A stretch of DNA of 64,000 bases. Source: Paramagnetospirillum magnetotacticum MS-1. GTDB taxonomy: Bacteria; Pseudomonadota; Alphaproteobacteria; Rhodospirillales; Magnetospirillaceae. Of this stretch, positions 24,934 to 33,675 are shown piece by piece. Position 1 is the stretch's first letter, and each line of letters begins with the position of its first letter. The position numbers were made by a program, and so were the translations under genes. Under the pieces are notes generated by a model. The model was not told the DNA's origin. It made no database searches and worked only from the letters and a program-made list of their open reading frames with translations. Where the stretch lies: contig NZ_JXSL01000033.1 of assembly GCF_000829825.1 (NCBI RefSeq), positions 1-64,000 of the forward strand, read 5' to 3'.

Positions 24934-26967
24934 TCAATCTCCCAGCAGCTTTTCCCAGCCAGGGAATAACGGCATCCTAGCGTCTATTTCTGCCAGAATA
25001 TCACCGATCGGTAGATTGGGCAGCGACAGGCGGCCCGGGTCGATTTCAATGTCAAATCGCCGAAGGTCAAGGCGATCCGCATCCCAGCATGCACCAATGG
25101 TTGGATCAATCGAGTGGCGCGCCCAACTGTGGTCAGCACATGCCTGCTGAAGGAGTTCGGCCTGATCTGAAGTTATCGGGAGGAAGCCCGCTTTGAACAG
25201 GTGGCCAACCAAATCGGCCGCTCGCGCGCCATGCTCGGGGTCAAAACCTTCGTCATGTCGACGGCAATCGTGCATCAACGCGAACAAGACGATGACCAAG
25301 GGATCCGCCTGTGGCTCTTTGCTGCAAATCGCCATTCCCGCAAGCGCAACCCGTTGCCAATGGGGCTCGCCATGGAATGGGGAATTAAGTAGCGGCGCTC
25401 CGGAGTGAACCTCAGAAATGAGCTTGGAGCAGCATGCAGTTGGCATTGTGCGCGCTCCACGGCCTATCTTCCTGTTGTGCTGCGAGGCAGATTCTTTAAC
25501 TGCCGACAGATTGCCGAATTTGGTGTATTCGCCCAGGAAGGAGAGGCGAACGGTGCCCACCGGGCCGTGACGCTGTTTGGCGATGATCACCTCGGCGATG
25601 TTCCACACCTCCTCGCAGCGCTGCTGCCATTCGGCGTGGCGCTCGTTGAACTTCTCGGCCGCCTCGTCCGAGCGCTGGCTGGGCTCGGCGCGCTCCAGAT
25701 AGTATTGTTCACGAAACATGAACATGACCACGTCGGCGTACTGCTCAATGGAGCCGGATTCGCGAAGGTCGGACAGTTGCGGCCGCTTGTCTTCCCGCTG
25801 TTCCACCGCGCGCGACAACTTGGACAGGGCGATCACCGGCACCGTCAGTTCCTTGGCCAGAGCCTTCAGGCCGCGGGTGATCTCGGACACTTCCCGGGCG
25901 CGGCTTTCCGAGTTCGACGACGAGCCGCGCAGCAATTGCAGGTAATCGATGATGATCAGGCCCAGGCCGTGCTGGCGCTGAAGCCGCCGGGCGCGGGTAC
26001 GCACCGCCGAAATGGACAGGGCCGGCGTGTCGTCGATGAACAGCGGCAACCGGTGGATGTTCTGGGCAGAGACCACTAGGCGCTCGAACTCCTCGTTGGA
26101 CAAATCGCCCTGCCGAATTCTGTGGCTGACGATTTCCGCATGCTTGGCCAGAATTTGTCTGCCCAACTGCTCGGAGGTCATTTCCAGAGAAAAGAAGGCG
26201 ACGATGGCTCCATCGACCGCCTTCTTGTGCCACAAGCTGTCCACCTCTTCTTTGTATGCACAGGCGGCGTTCAAGGCGATGTTGGTTGCCAGCGAGGTGG
26301 TGCCCATGTAGGGACGGCCGGCCAATATCACCAGGTCGGAATCACTGAGCCCCCCCAGCATGGCATCCAAATCCTTAAAGCCTGTGGGAACGCCGGAAAG
26401 GTTGCTTTCGCGCTTGTGGGCGGCCTCGGCGGCACCGACGGTGTTGATCAGGACGCTCTTTAAATCCTTGAAGCCGCCCTCGGTCTGACCCATAACTGCA
26501 AGTTCATGGATTCTGGCTTCTGCTGTCGCCAACCAATCAATGGCTGAAGTTGTTGGGGAAATTTTCTGAACGCTGGCTCCAACATCTGCACATAATGCAG
26601 ATAATTCTCTGCGCAAATACATGTCAAGAACAAGCCTGCCGCATTCTACTATATTGCTCTCTCTCATTGCTGCGCAGGTTAACTGAAGCACGTATGCTGA
26701 TCCGCCGATTTTGGTAAGTTCATCCGCCTCCGAAAAGAAGGGTATCAACGCATCCGAATTCGCTGTCTGCCCGCGTTCGATCAGCATGCCGCAGGCTTTG
26801 TATATGAGGGCATGAACAGGAAATGCGAAATGTTCGGGCCTAAGGAAGTCTGAAACCTTCTCGTATTCCAAATTGGAGAGAAGGATGGCGCCCAGTACGG
26901 CTTGCTCAGCCCCAAAGTTTTGAGGATGAACAGATATGTTAGTCCTCATCGGCGGCAAGTGTTCCAT
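24934..26967 (-). CDS. inactive DnaB-like helicase fused to an HD domain
   Basis: A 677-residue fusion. Residues 1-490 match alphaproteobacterial DnaB from end to end. Three catalytic positions are changed. Walker A is GRPYMGTTS, so the lysine is Thr223. ALSQL reads ALSKL (Lys383). SIEQDAD reads SIEQYAD (Tyr410). The C-terminal 170 residues are an HD-type hydrolase with FHGEPHW, MHDCRRHDE (His566-Asp567), ADHSW and CWDADRLDL. The open frame is intact. It follows the ARH gene by six bases, so the two form one operon. The DnaB part is probably a non-helicase decoy or binding module. Confidence 0.85.
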   Translation of the reverse strand: MEHLPPMRTNISVHPQNFGAEQAVLGAILLSNLEYEKVSDFLRPEHFAFPVHALIYKACGMLIERGQTANSDALIPFFSEADELTKIGGSAYVLQLTCAAMRESNIVECGRLVLDMYLRRELSALCADVGASVQKISPTTSAIDWLATAEARIHELAVMGQTEGGFKDLKSVLINTVGAAEAAHKRESNLSGVPTGFKDLDAMLGGLSDSDLVILAGRPYMGTTSLATNIALNAACAYKEEVDSLWHKKAVDGAIVAFFSLEMTSEQLGRQILAKHAEIVSHRIRQGDLSNEEFERLVVSAQNIHRLPLFIDDTPALSISAVRTRARRLQRQHGLGLIIIDYLQLLRGSSSNSESRAREVSEITRGLKALAKELTVPVIALSKLSRAVEQREDKRPQLSDLRESGSIEQYADVVMFMFREQYYLERAEPSQRSDEAAEKFNERHAEWQQRCEEVWNIAEVIIAKQRHGPVGTVRLSFLGEYTKFGNLSAVKESASQHNRKIGRGARTMPTACCSKLISEVHSGAPLLNSPFHGEPHWQRVALAGMAICSKEPQADPLVIVLFALMHDCRRHDEGFDPEHGARAADLVGHLFKAGFLPITSDQAELLQQACADHSWARHSIDPTIGACWDADRLDLRRFDIEIDPGRLSLPNLPIGDILAEIDARMPLFPGWEKLLGD

Positions 26968-26973
26968 CTCAGG

Positions 26974-27759
26974 TCAACCCTTCGCCGGATTTTGCCGCCC
27001 CCGATCATGGTACATTCTTTCCATCAGCCGTTTCATGGATGGGTAGAGACGCCGTTCCGCCTCGGCAGCAATCTCGCTTGGCATGCCGAATAGGGCCTCG
27101 GCCAAGCTTCCTGCGATGCAGGCCACAGTGTCTGAATCTCCGCCGATGGAAATGGCGTTGCGGATTGCATCTTCGTAGGACGTGGCTTCCAGGGCACAGG
27201 TCAACGCTTGGGGAACGCTGCCGGGACAGGTTTCATCGAACTCGTACCACGGGCGAATTTCATCGACGGACTGGCCCATGTCGTAGCCAAAGCGCTCCGA
27301 AATGAATAACCGGATCGCCGACGGATCCTCTCCCTGGTAGGCGAGATAAATCGCCGACGATGTCGCCACTGCTCCCGCGATGCCATCGGGGTGATCGTGA
27401 GTCACCGCTGTCACCTTGATTGCCAGGTCAATGGCTTCATCAAGGCTGTAAGCCAGGAAGCCCGCAGGGCTGACACGCATAGCGGCACCATTGCCATAGC
27501 TGTTGTATGGCGGCATATCGGGCCTTCTTAACCAAGTTCCGAACATTCCCCCGTATCCGGCATCGGGGAATTCTGCACCCCATTTTCGCAGGGTGATGGC
27601 GGGGTCAACATCGTCCAGCAGAGACTCGATCACCGCCATGGTGCAGATGGTGTCGTCCGTGAAGAACGAAGCTTCACTAAAGAGCGGGAATGCCTTGCTC
27701 TTGTGGTTCTCGAATTCATAGATCGAGCCGATAATGTCGCCAGTAATTGCCCCGTACAT
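26974..27759 (-). CDS. ADP-ribosylglycohydrolase (DraG-like)
   Basis: A 261-residue canonical ARH. GAITGDIIGS opens the fold, FTDDT (34-37) gives the first metal ligands, NGAAMRVSPAG (90-100) and THDHPDG (120-126) follow, and IGGDSDTVACIAG (205-217) gives the second metal site. All catalytic residues seem present. It should remove ADP-ribose from a modified protein or nucleic acid. It heads an operon with the DnaB-HD gene, and two copies of the shared palindrome lie upstream. Confidence 0.9.
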   Translation of the reverse strand: MYGAITGDIIGSIYEFENHKSKAFPLFSEASFFTDDTICTMAVIESLLDDVDPAITLRKWGAEFPDAGYGGMFGTWLRRPDMPPYNSYGNGAAMRVSPAGFLAYSLDEAIDLAIKVTAVTHDHPDGIAGAVATSSAIYLAYQGEDPSAIRLFISERFGYDMGQSVDEIRPWYEFDETCPGSVPQALTCALEATSYEDAIRNAISIGGDSDTVACIAGSLAEALFGMPSEIAAEAERRLYPSMKRLMERMYHDRGRQNPAKG

Positions 27760-27825
27760 AGCCAGGTCCCTCTCCTAATGACATCCGACCATTGAATATG
27801 ACACTGGAAGGATACTGGCTATGCA

Positions 27826-27840
27826 TGACAGATTTGGTCA
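27826..27840. promoter_or_regulatory. WYL-type operator (TGACAGATTTGGTCA)
   Basis: Identical over 15 bases to the site upstream of the WYL gene. It lies 67 bases upstream of the ARH start and 76 bases before the rightward 77-residue gene, so it could control both. Confidence 0.6.
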
Positions 27841-27864
27841 CGCCAACGCACTAGGCGGCAATAG

Positions 27865-27879
27865 TGACCAAAATGGACG
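27865..27879. promoter_or_regulatory. partial WYL-type operator (TGACCAAAATGGACG)
   Basis: The left arm TGACCA is exact and the right arm degenerate. It is 25 bases from the strong copy at 27826, so it may be a secondary site. Confidence 0.35.
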
Positions 27880-27915
27880 CAGTGATATCGGAGGTTGGTC
27901 AGCGGAGGAACGCCG

Positions 27916-28149
27916 ATGTCCAACGTCATATATCTAAAGACCCATACACCTCGCTCTGCGGGAGTGGAAGATACCCCCTCGATCGTTGCGGTGATCCAGG
28001 CGCTGGATTATTTCGCCAAGGACATCCGTGCCGCTGGGTATGGGTTGGCGGCGGATCTCGTGTTGATGGCCGCAGAGGAAATCATCGACGCCTCAACCCA
28101 CACTTACCCGATGCCTGAGCTATTTCATGACGACAGCGGGGAAAGATGA
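27916..28149 (+). CDS. hypothetical protein
   Basis: The start at MSNVIYLKTH (GGAGG seven or so bases upstream) gives 77 residues. The central part, VIQALDYFAKDIRAAGYGLAADL, is helical, followed by an acidic C-terminus with HDDSGER. It is divergent from the ARH gene with two palindromes between. About 210 bases without a clear gene follow before the EVE-HNH gene. Confidence 0.55.
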   Translation: MSNVIYLKTHTPRSAGVEDTPSIVAVIQALDYFAKDIRAAGYGLAADLVLMAAEEIIDASTHTYPMPELFHDDSGER

Positions 28150-28362
28150 GCTGCAAATCGATGCGGCGTAGCCGCCTTGCCGGGTACGATGATGTCAACG
28201 ATGCCGACCGCTCCGCGCACGATCCAGTCATGCCAGCCCATCTTCCGCCTAGGCCAGAATATCGCTATTCTCGGGTTAATTAGGAGCGGGTGGGTCATCT
28301 TTCTGAGAAATGTCGGAATAGTATAATTTGGAAAACGCTTCTCCATTTGCATCGAGGGATAG

Positions 28363-29274
28363 ATGACTGCCTTTCTAATGACATGGACTGAAAAGGGGTG
28401 GCCACATGAAAACATCCTAAGGATGTTACAGACCATAGCCAGCACAGGGAGCGTAGATGAGCCATGGCGAATAAAAGCCCATAGGCGAGCCAAAATTGGC
28501 GATCGAGTTTGGGTTCTCAAGCAAGGCGCAGGACCAAAAGGAATTTTTGGAATTGGAGAGATTTCAGGCATTCCATTTCGGTCCACTGAAAATGGGCTGG
28601 ACAGATGGAGGGTGCCAGTACGCATCAATAGGCTGGTCGATCCAAGAAAGCATATACTGATTGGGGAGCCTGAGCTTAGTCGCATTCTCGAGAACAAAGT
28701 TAGAGCTCAGGCCTCAGGCGAACCAATCTCAGAGAGTCAGGATGCTGCGTTATACGCCGCGTTCCAATTTCAGGCAGAGGCCAAATTCGGAGGCAGTCCT
28801 CCTGCAATGTGGTGGAGCGGGGCACCTAATTTAGATCAACTTGAAGAAAAGGTTGCGCGGGATTTCAATCCGACGAACATCAAAGATGCCAGAGAAAAGG
28901 TTCTGGCATCCATTGTTCGGCGACGTGGGCAGAAAGCTTTCCGGAACACCTTGCTAGTTGCCTATGAGGGCAAGTGCGCCATAACTAACTGCCAAATCCC
29001 AGAATTGCTCGATGCCGCGCACATCCATCCCTATAAAGGGGAGGAAACGAACGACGTCCGGAACGGCATCCTCCTCAGGACTGACCTGCACACACTTTTT
29101 GACCTCGGATTGATTGCGATCGACACTGCTTCGTGGTCAGTGGTCATTGCGAAGCGACTAGCGGAAACGAACTACGGTCAATTCGAAGGCAGGAAGTTTC
29201 GTCGCCCAAAGGAATTTAGCAAGCAACCAAGCATCGAGGCTCTAAATCAGCACCGCACCGAGACGAGACTTTAA
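28363..29274 (+). CDS. EVE-HNH endonuclease (modified-DNA restriction candidate)
   Basis: A 303-residue two-domain protein. Residues 1-125 look like an EVE domain: MTWTEKGWPHENI, IGDRVWVLKQGAGPKGIFGIG, then RWRVPVRI. EVE is a PUA-like fold that binds modified bases. Residues 190-260 are an HNH_2 endonuclease: CAITNCQIPELLDAAHIHPY and NGILLRTDLHTLFDLG, with two Cys and the His residues of the metal site. EVE fused to HNH is known from type IV-like restriction against phages with modified DNA. No methylase is nearby. Confidence 0.82.
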   Translation: MTAFLMTWTEKGWPHENILRMLQTIASTGSVDEPWRIKAHRRAKIGDRVWVLKQGAGPKGIFGIGEISGIPFRSTENGLDRWRVPVRINRLVDPRKHILIGEPELSRILENKVRAQASGEPISESQDAALYAAFQFQAEAKFGGSPPAMWWSGAPNLDQLEEKVARDFNPTNIKDAREKVLASIVRRRGQKAFRNTLLVAYEGKCAITNCQIPELLDAAHIHPYKGEETNDVRNGILLRTDLHTLFDLGLIAIDTASWSVVIAKRLAETNYGQFEGRKFRRPKEFSKQPSIEALNQHRTETRL

Positions 29275-29339
29275 GGAGTTGGCTTGTCCTCCTAGGCATC
29301 TTCGCCTCCTTGACGCCTAAGTACTATGCGCTAGTGGCG

Positions 29340-29732
29340 TCACTGCCCGCCTTCACAGAGCCCTCCCCGCGGATCAGATCTTCTCGACCATTCCTCGAGT
29401 AGAGCCCTCCACTGACCTTTATCACGCTTCCAAACTGCGAGCCGGATAGGGGTTGGAATGATGGACCAGTAAGCCGCCAAAGCTGCCCTAGACTTATACC
29501 ATTCCTCATCACGGGGACCTTCTGGCTCAAGCCAAGTTCCAAGACGACCAAGCAACCGCCCCTCTGGCAAAATCTGATTGCCGTCGCAATCCCAGCAGCC
29601 AAATTGTCGGTCCCATCGCCCCCATATGCGCTTTTGGCCATCAGTAAGCACCTCGATGAGAACCTCATCGGTCAGGTGCCATGATGGTGTTGGCGCGGGC
29701 TTCGTGGACATCAGCTTTTCCATGTCTGGCAC
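29340..29732 (-). CDS. hypothetical protein
   Basis: A 130-residue soluble protein, rich in Trp and charged residues (RIWGRWDRQFGCWDCDGNQI). Possible starts are 29732 or the Met at 29711. It faces the EVE-HNH gene tail to tail and is divergent from the WYL gene. No family recognised; coding status rests on length and amino-acid composition. Confidence 0.45.
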   Translation of the reverse strand: MPDMEKLMSTKPAPTPSWHLTDEVLIEVLTDGQKRIWGRWDRQFGCWDCDGNQILPEGRLLGRLGTWLEPEGPRDEEWYKSRAALAAYWSIIPTPIRLAVWKRDKGQWRALLEEWSRRSDPRGGLCEGGQ

Positions 29733-29814
29733 TATAGCAGAGAACCTGAGTCAGAATCGGTCACCATATGTTCTCATGCGGCTTGATCCATTTGCTGCAT
29801 TCAGTCAGACTGCC

Positions 29815-29829
29815 TGACAGATTTGGTCA
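29815..29829. promoter_or_regulatory. WYL-type operator (TGACAGATTTGGTCA) before the WYL gene
   Basis: A 15-base palindrome 19 bases before the WYL start codon, where binding would block transcription or translation of the gene, as expected for self-repression. Identical to the site at 27826. Confidence 0.6.
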
Positions 29830-29848
29830 CCAATGTTCCGAGGCTCCC

Positions 29849-30835
29849 ATGAGATATGAGAAAGCCGATAATCTCCTGCAACTGGCCATGGAGATGCAAG
29901 CCGCTCGAGGCGGGCTTTCTCTCTCAGACATCGAAGGCAAGTTTAACGTGGGGCGGCGCACAGCCATGCGCATGCGCGACGCCTTGTTGCGAAATTTTCC
30001 CCAGGCCGAGGAGGTAGAGACAGGGGACCGCACAAAGCGGTGGCGCATTCCCCCGGGAACTCTCGATCGGTTGATTGCATTTACAGCTGAGGAACTCGCT
30101 GCGCTTGAGGCGGCGTCGCGCTTATTGGAGCGGGACAATCGCGAAGGTGAGGCCGCCGAACTTGCAACCCTGTCCGCCAAACTGCGTGCATTAATGAAGC
30201 CAGATATTGCCCGCCGAGTAGAGCCTGATCTCGAGGTCCTGCTAGAGGCGGAGGGCCTTGCGGCGCGGCCGGGGCCTAGGCCTAGGATACGAATTGAGGT
30301 CGTTGAAGATATCCGGCAAGCCATCATGACTTGCAGCAAGATCCGCATCCAATACCGAAACCGCCGCACAAAAAAGGTTAATGAGCGCCTGGTTCATCCT
30401 TACGGCTTCCTCCATGGCCATAGGAACTACCTAGTTGGTTGGCATGAGAACCCCAAGGCAAACGATTTTGCCCTGTTCGCCCTGCCTCACATTGAGAAGG
30501 TTGAAATCTCCTCAGAGCCCTTCACTCGTGATCCTGCCTTCGAAATTGATGAATTTGCGTCTCGATCGTTTGGCCTCTTCCAGGGTGAGGCGATCGATAC
30601 GACATGGAGGTTTTCACCAGAAGCCGCCGATGATGCTGCCGAATTCATTTTCCATCCTGCTCAGCAATTGGAGCGGCAGCAAGATGGCTCTCTGATTGTG
30701 AAGTTTCGCGCCGCCGGTGATCTCGAGATGGCTTGGCACCTTTACACCTGGGGAAGCCAGGTTGAGGTGTTAGAGCCAAAGAGTCTTGCTGATTTGGTTG
30801 AGCAGCACAGGGTCTCCTGGCCGGCGCTACCCTAA
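29849..30835 (+). CDS. WYL-domain transcriptional regulator
   Basis: The start at MRYEKADNLL (29849) gives 328 residues. A winged-helix part (LSLSDIEGKFNVGRRTAMR, 22-40) leads into the WYL domain: KIRIQYRNRRTKKV, HPYGFLHGHRNYLVGWHE, then a C-terminal WCX extension from about residue 235. WYL proteins such as CapW and BrxR repress defence operons and bind inverted repeats. Copies of TGACCA-N3-TGGTCA occur before this gene and several neighbours. It is the best candidate for the shared regulator. Confidence 0.85.
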   Translation: MRYEKADNLLQLAMEMQAARGGLSLSDIEGKFNVGRRTAMRMRDALLRNFPQAEEVETGDRTKRWRIPPGTLDRLIAFTAEELAALEAASRLLERDNREGEAAELATLSAKLRALMKPDIARRVEPDLEVLLEAEGLAARPGPRPRIRIEVVEDIRQAIMTCSKIRIQYRNRRTKKVNERLVHPYGFLHGHRNYLVGWHENPKANDFALFALPHIEKVEISSEPFTRDPAFEIDEFASRSFGLFQGEAIDTTWRFSPEAADDAAEFIFHPAQQLERQQDGSLIVKFRAAGDLEMAWHLYTWGSQVEVLEPKSLADLVEQHRVSWPALP

Positions 30836-30837
30836 TA

Positions 30838-30860
30838 TGTCCAAAATGGTCACCTGACCA
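30838..30860. promoter_or_regulatory. WYL-type operator before the HD/Sel1 operon
   Basis: TGTCCAAAATGGTCA (30838-30852) overlaps TGGTCACCTGACCA (30847-30860), so three half-sites lie in 23 bases. They sit 16 bases upstream of the 69-residue gene that begins the operon. Confidence 0.5.
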
Positions 30861-30875
30861 TGCGACACTTTTGGG

Positions 30876-31085
30876 ATGATGCTTTCAACGCCAAATCAAA
30901 CCAAGCCCAACTCCACCACCGCGATCGAGGCTGCGGCACTCGAGCTAGTTCATCGTTATGGCGAGGGTGCGATTAGGGAGGCTTCTCGCCGAGCAAATGA
31001 ATTTTCCAGTGATGGCCTATGGGTTGAACACGACCTCGCACTCCGGCTGCTGACGGCGGTCGAAAATTTATTGTGGAGGCGGTGA
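30876..31085 (+). CDS. small helical protein heading the HD/Sel1 operon
   Basis: A 69-residue protein with a long helical part, AIEAAALELVHRYGEGAIREA, and a second helix near the C-terminus. Its TGA overlaps the HD gene ATG by one base, so they are coupled. It might bind DNA or form a complex with the HD protein. No family recognised. Confidence 0.6.
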   Translation: MMLSTPNQTKPNSTTAIEAAALELVHRYGEGAIREASRRANEFSSDGLWVEHDLALRLLTAVENLLWRR

Positions 31086-31738
31086 TGGGAGAAGTTACCG
31101 CAATTAGTCGGGCTTGGCAGAGAATGCTTTCAGGGCGCCGACTGGATATTCTTTCCCCATCCCCCCTCGACATCGAAATCGAAGATATCGCGCTCGGATT
31201 GTCCCGAATTTCGCGTTGGAACGGTCAGACCATTGGTGAACATGGCTACTCGGTCGCGCAGCACAGCATCTTGGTAGCCGAGCTTGTCGCGTATGACAGC
31301 CCGAAATTGCCCGCGAAAGGTGTGCTTGCTGCGCTGCTGCACGATGCCCCGGAATACGTCACTGCCGATCTTGTTACACCATTCAAGTCCGCAGTTGGGG
31401 ATGCCTATAGGGCCCTGGAAGAGCGCGTGGCAAAGGCTGTACACCTAGCCTTCAAATTGCCACCGACCCTTCCATCACCTTGGGCAGACGCCATCAACGC
31501 GGCAGATAAGCTTGCTGCATGTATTGAAGCGACCCGGCTGGCTGGATTTTCAGAATCCGAAGCGAAGCAGATCACGGGGGTTCGTCGTCAGCTGCCGAGC
31601 ATCAGTCTTGAACCCTGGGCCAGCAAGGACGCGAGACGCCATTTCATCAAGGTATACGATGATCTCGTGAGTGGCGGAGAGAAGTGTCTCCAGAAATGGC
31701 GCGGAAAACAACTATCATGCAAATTCAATGACGCGTGA
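31085..31738 (+). CDS. YfbR-like HD-domain 5'-deoxynucleotidase
   Basis: A 217-residue HD protein. GEHGYSVAQHSILVAE gives His60, and LLHDAPEYVTADLVTPFK gives His86-Asp87 with the acidic and Thr-Pro-Phe-Lys pattern of YfbR, which dephosphorylates deoxynucleoside monophosphates. Later helices include ADAINAADKLAACIEATR. The predicted act is to lower nucleotide supply. It lies in an operon with the 69-residue and Sel1 proteins behind a WYL-type operator. Deoxynucleotide depletion is a known anti-phage tactic for dGTPases and dCTP deaminases. Confidence 0.8.
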   Translation: MGEVTAISRAWQRMLSGRRLDILSPSPLDIEIEDIALGLSRISRWNGQTIGEHGYSVAQHSILVAELVAYDSPKLPAKGVLAALLHDAPEYVTADLVTPFKSAVGDAYRALEERVAKAVHLAFKLPPTLPSPWADAINAADKLAACIEATRLAGFSESEAKQITGVRRQLPSISLEPWASKDARRHFIKVYDDLVSGGEKCLQKWRGKQLSCKFNDA

Positions 31739-31752
31739 AAACGGAGGGAAAA

Positions 31753-33450
31753 ATGAAATTACAATATGATGACTCCGAAATAGACGCGTTCGTATGGAAA
31801 TTTATATCGGCAAGCAACAGCTCAGAAGACTTTAGGCTTTACCTTAAACAATTTGCGGCGCCCGCCCACAAGGACGAGGCTACACTCAAAATTAAAGCGC
31901 TGACCGACGATGCCTCAGGTGGCCAGCTTTTTTTTGCCGAGGCGATAAGGGAGCTTGAAAAACTTGCTCAGTCCGGCAATGTCCAGGCCCAATTTCACCT
32001 GGCAAAGGCGTATTCAATTGGAAGTGGAATTGAGAAAGACACGGATCAAACGTTGAGGTGGTATCAGCTCGCTGCCCTGCAAGGAGACATCAGGAGCAAG
32101 CATAACCTTGCTATGATGTATCTGTACGGAGATGGCGCGGCAAAGGACCTGCCAAAAGCACGGGGCCTGCTGGAAAGCACGGCCGGAATGGGTTCCCCTG
32201 AATCAAAATGCTACTTCGGCATGATGAATGTCCGCGGGGATGGCGGCGAAAAGAACGTCATGTATGGCATGGAAATGCTTGCCAATGCCTACGAGGATGG
32301 GGTGGCTGAAGCCGCATACTTCCTCGGAAGGATTCTGCTGGACGGCTATGACGTTATGGCCAACAACGATGAGGGCATGAACTGGCTCCGTCGAGCAGCC
32401 ACTATGGGCGATCTTGACGCCCAGCTTGAACTCGGAAAGAGGCTCAGAGCCGGGCGTGGATGCACACTCAATCCCCATCAGGCCGTTGAGTGGTTTCTCG
32501 AGGCCGCTGAGCAAGGAAGCGCCGAGGCACAATCTTATCTGGGTGTCATGTATTTGGAAGCTGAGGGAGTGCCAAAGGACGGCGCTGAATCAGTCAGGTG
32601 GTTAAAATGTGCCTCGGAGAAAGGCGACCCCATCGCTCAGTACAATCTTGGGTTAGTATTTGTGCGGGGGAAGGAGGCGCCGAAGAATTTTGCAGAGGCC
32701 GTCAAATGGTTCAGACGTGCAGCTGAGGGCGGCTTCGCAGTCGCACAGCATAGGATGGCTGAGATATCTCACTTCGGTTGGTATGATGTCCCCAAGGACA
32801 TGGATGCGGCACTGGCCTGGTACAATAAAGCTGCTCGTCAAGGGGAGCCTGAGGCGCAACTTGGCCTCGGAATCTATCTGAGTGGCTGTGAGGCCCCTGC
32901 AGATCGTGAAGCTGCCTTCAAATGGATTCGCTTGTCTTCGATCCAGGGAAATCCAAGGGCAACCGCAATCCTGGGCGATTTTTATCGGCGGGGCTTGACC
33001 GCTCAGCCGGATAACAAGAAGGCCATGGAGCTATACAAGAAATCGGCCATGGCCGGTTGCTCACTTGGCCAAGCCTACCTGGGCCAAGCCTATCTGTTTG
33101 GTGAAATCATTGAACCCGACTACAGCGAGGCAGCACATTGGATAAGCATGGCCGCAGAACAAGGCGAGGCTCGTTCGGCCTACCTAATCGGAATAATGTT
33201 TCTGCGCGGCTACGGGGTCGAGCGCGATGCGAAGGCTGCCATGGAATGGTTCAAGACGGCCGCTGATCGTGGTGAAGTGATCGCCAAGCATCACATCGGG
33301 TTGCTATATTACGCTGGTGACGGAATTGATCGAAACATCGATGAAGCGGAAAAGTGGATTAATGAGGCCGCAGATGAAGGTTGTGGGGAAGCGCGAGAGT
33401 GGCTTTCAAAGCACACAGCCAAGTCAACGCAGGAATCAGAGTGCGCTTAA
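31753..33450 (+). CDS. Sel1-repeat (TPR-like) protein
   Basis: The start at 31753 has a GGAGG site seven bases upstream; a weaker GTG at 31735 overlaps the HD stop. The 565 residues are nearly all Sel1 repeats, about 12 copies of the AxxWYxxAAxQGxxxAQxxLGxxYxxG pattern, from about residue 65 to the end. There is no signal peptide, so it is probably a cytoplasmic scaffold. Coupling to the nucleotidase suggests it senses a trigger or holds the enzyme. Confidence 0.85.
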   Translation: MKLQYDDSEIDAFVWKFISASNSSEDFRLYLKQFAAPAHKDEATLKIKALTDDASGGQLFFAEAIRELEKLAQSGNVQAQFHLAKAYSIGSGIEKDTDQTLRWYQLAALQGDIRSKHNLAMMYLYGDGAAKDLPKARGLLESTAGMGSPESKCYFGMMNVRGDGGEKNVMYGMEMLANAYEDGVAEAAYFLGRILLDGYDVMANNDEGMNWLRRAATMGDLDAQLELGKRLRAGRGCTLNPHQAVEWFLEAAEQGSAEAQSYLGVMYLEAEGVPKDGAESVRWLKCASEKGDPIAQYNLGLVFVRGKEAPKNFAEAVKWFRRAAEGGFAVAQHRMAEISHFGWYDVPKDMDAALAWYNKAARQGEPEAQLGLGIYLSGCEAPADREAAFKWIRLSSIQGNPRATAILGDFYRRGLTAQPDNKKAMELYKKSAMAGCSLGQAYLGQAYLFGEIIEPDYSEAAHWISMAAEQGEARSAYLIGIMFLRGYGVERDAKAAMEWFKTAADRGEVIAKHHIGLLYYAGDGIDRNIDEAEKWINEAADEGCGEAREWLSKHTAKSTQESECA

Positions 33451-33675
33451 ATTTTAGTAAACATAATCAATAAAATTTCTAATGCTTTCGCGCATTACGG
33501 CTAGCCAGCAATATCCCAATATACACAACTTAAATAATAATGCTGAAACATATAAGGTCACGCAGATAGAAATGCATTATTAATCTTTCGCTATTTCTAA
33601 TAAAATATGCATGAAGTGGAGACACGCTCCAATCAATTCTTATTTTATTAACAATAAGCAGGTTCGGAGATCGCC

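Noticed and set aside
28125-28697. 190-residue leftward frame opposite the EVE-HNH start
   Set aside because: Overlaps a well-supported gene and has Pro/Ser-rich shadow composition.
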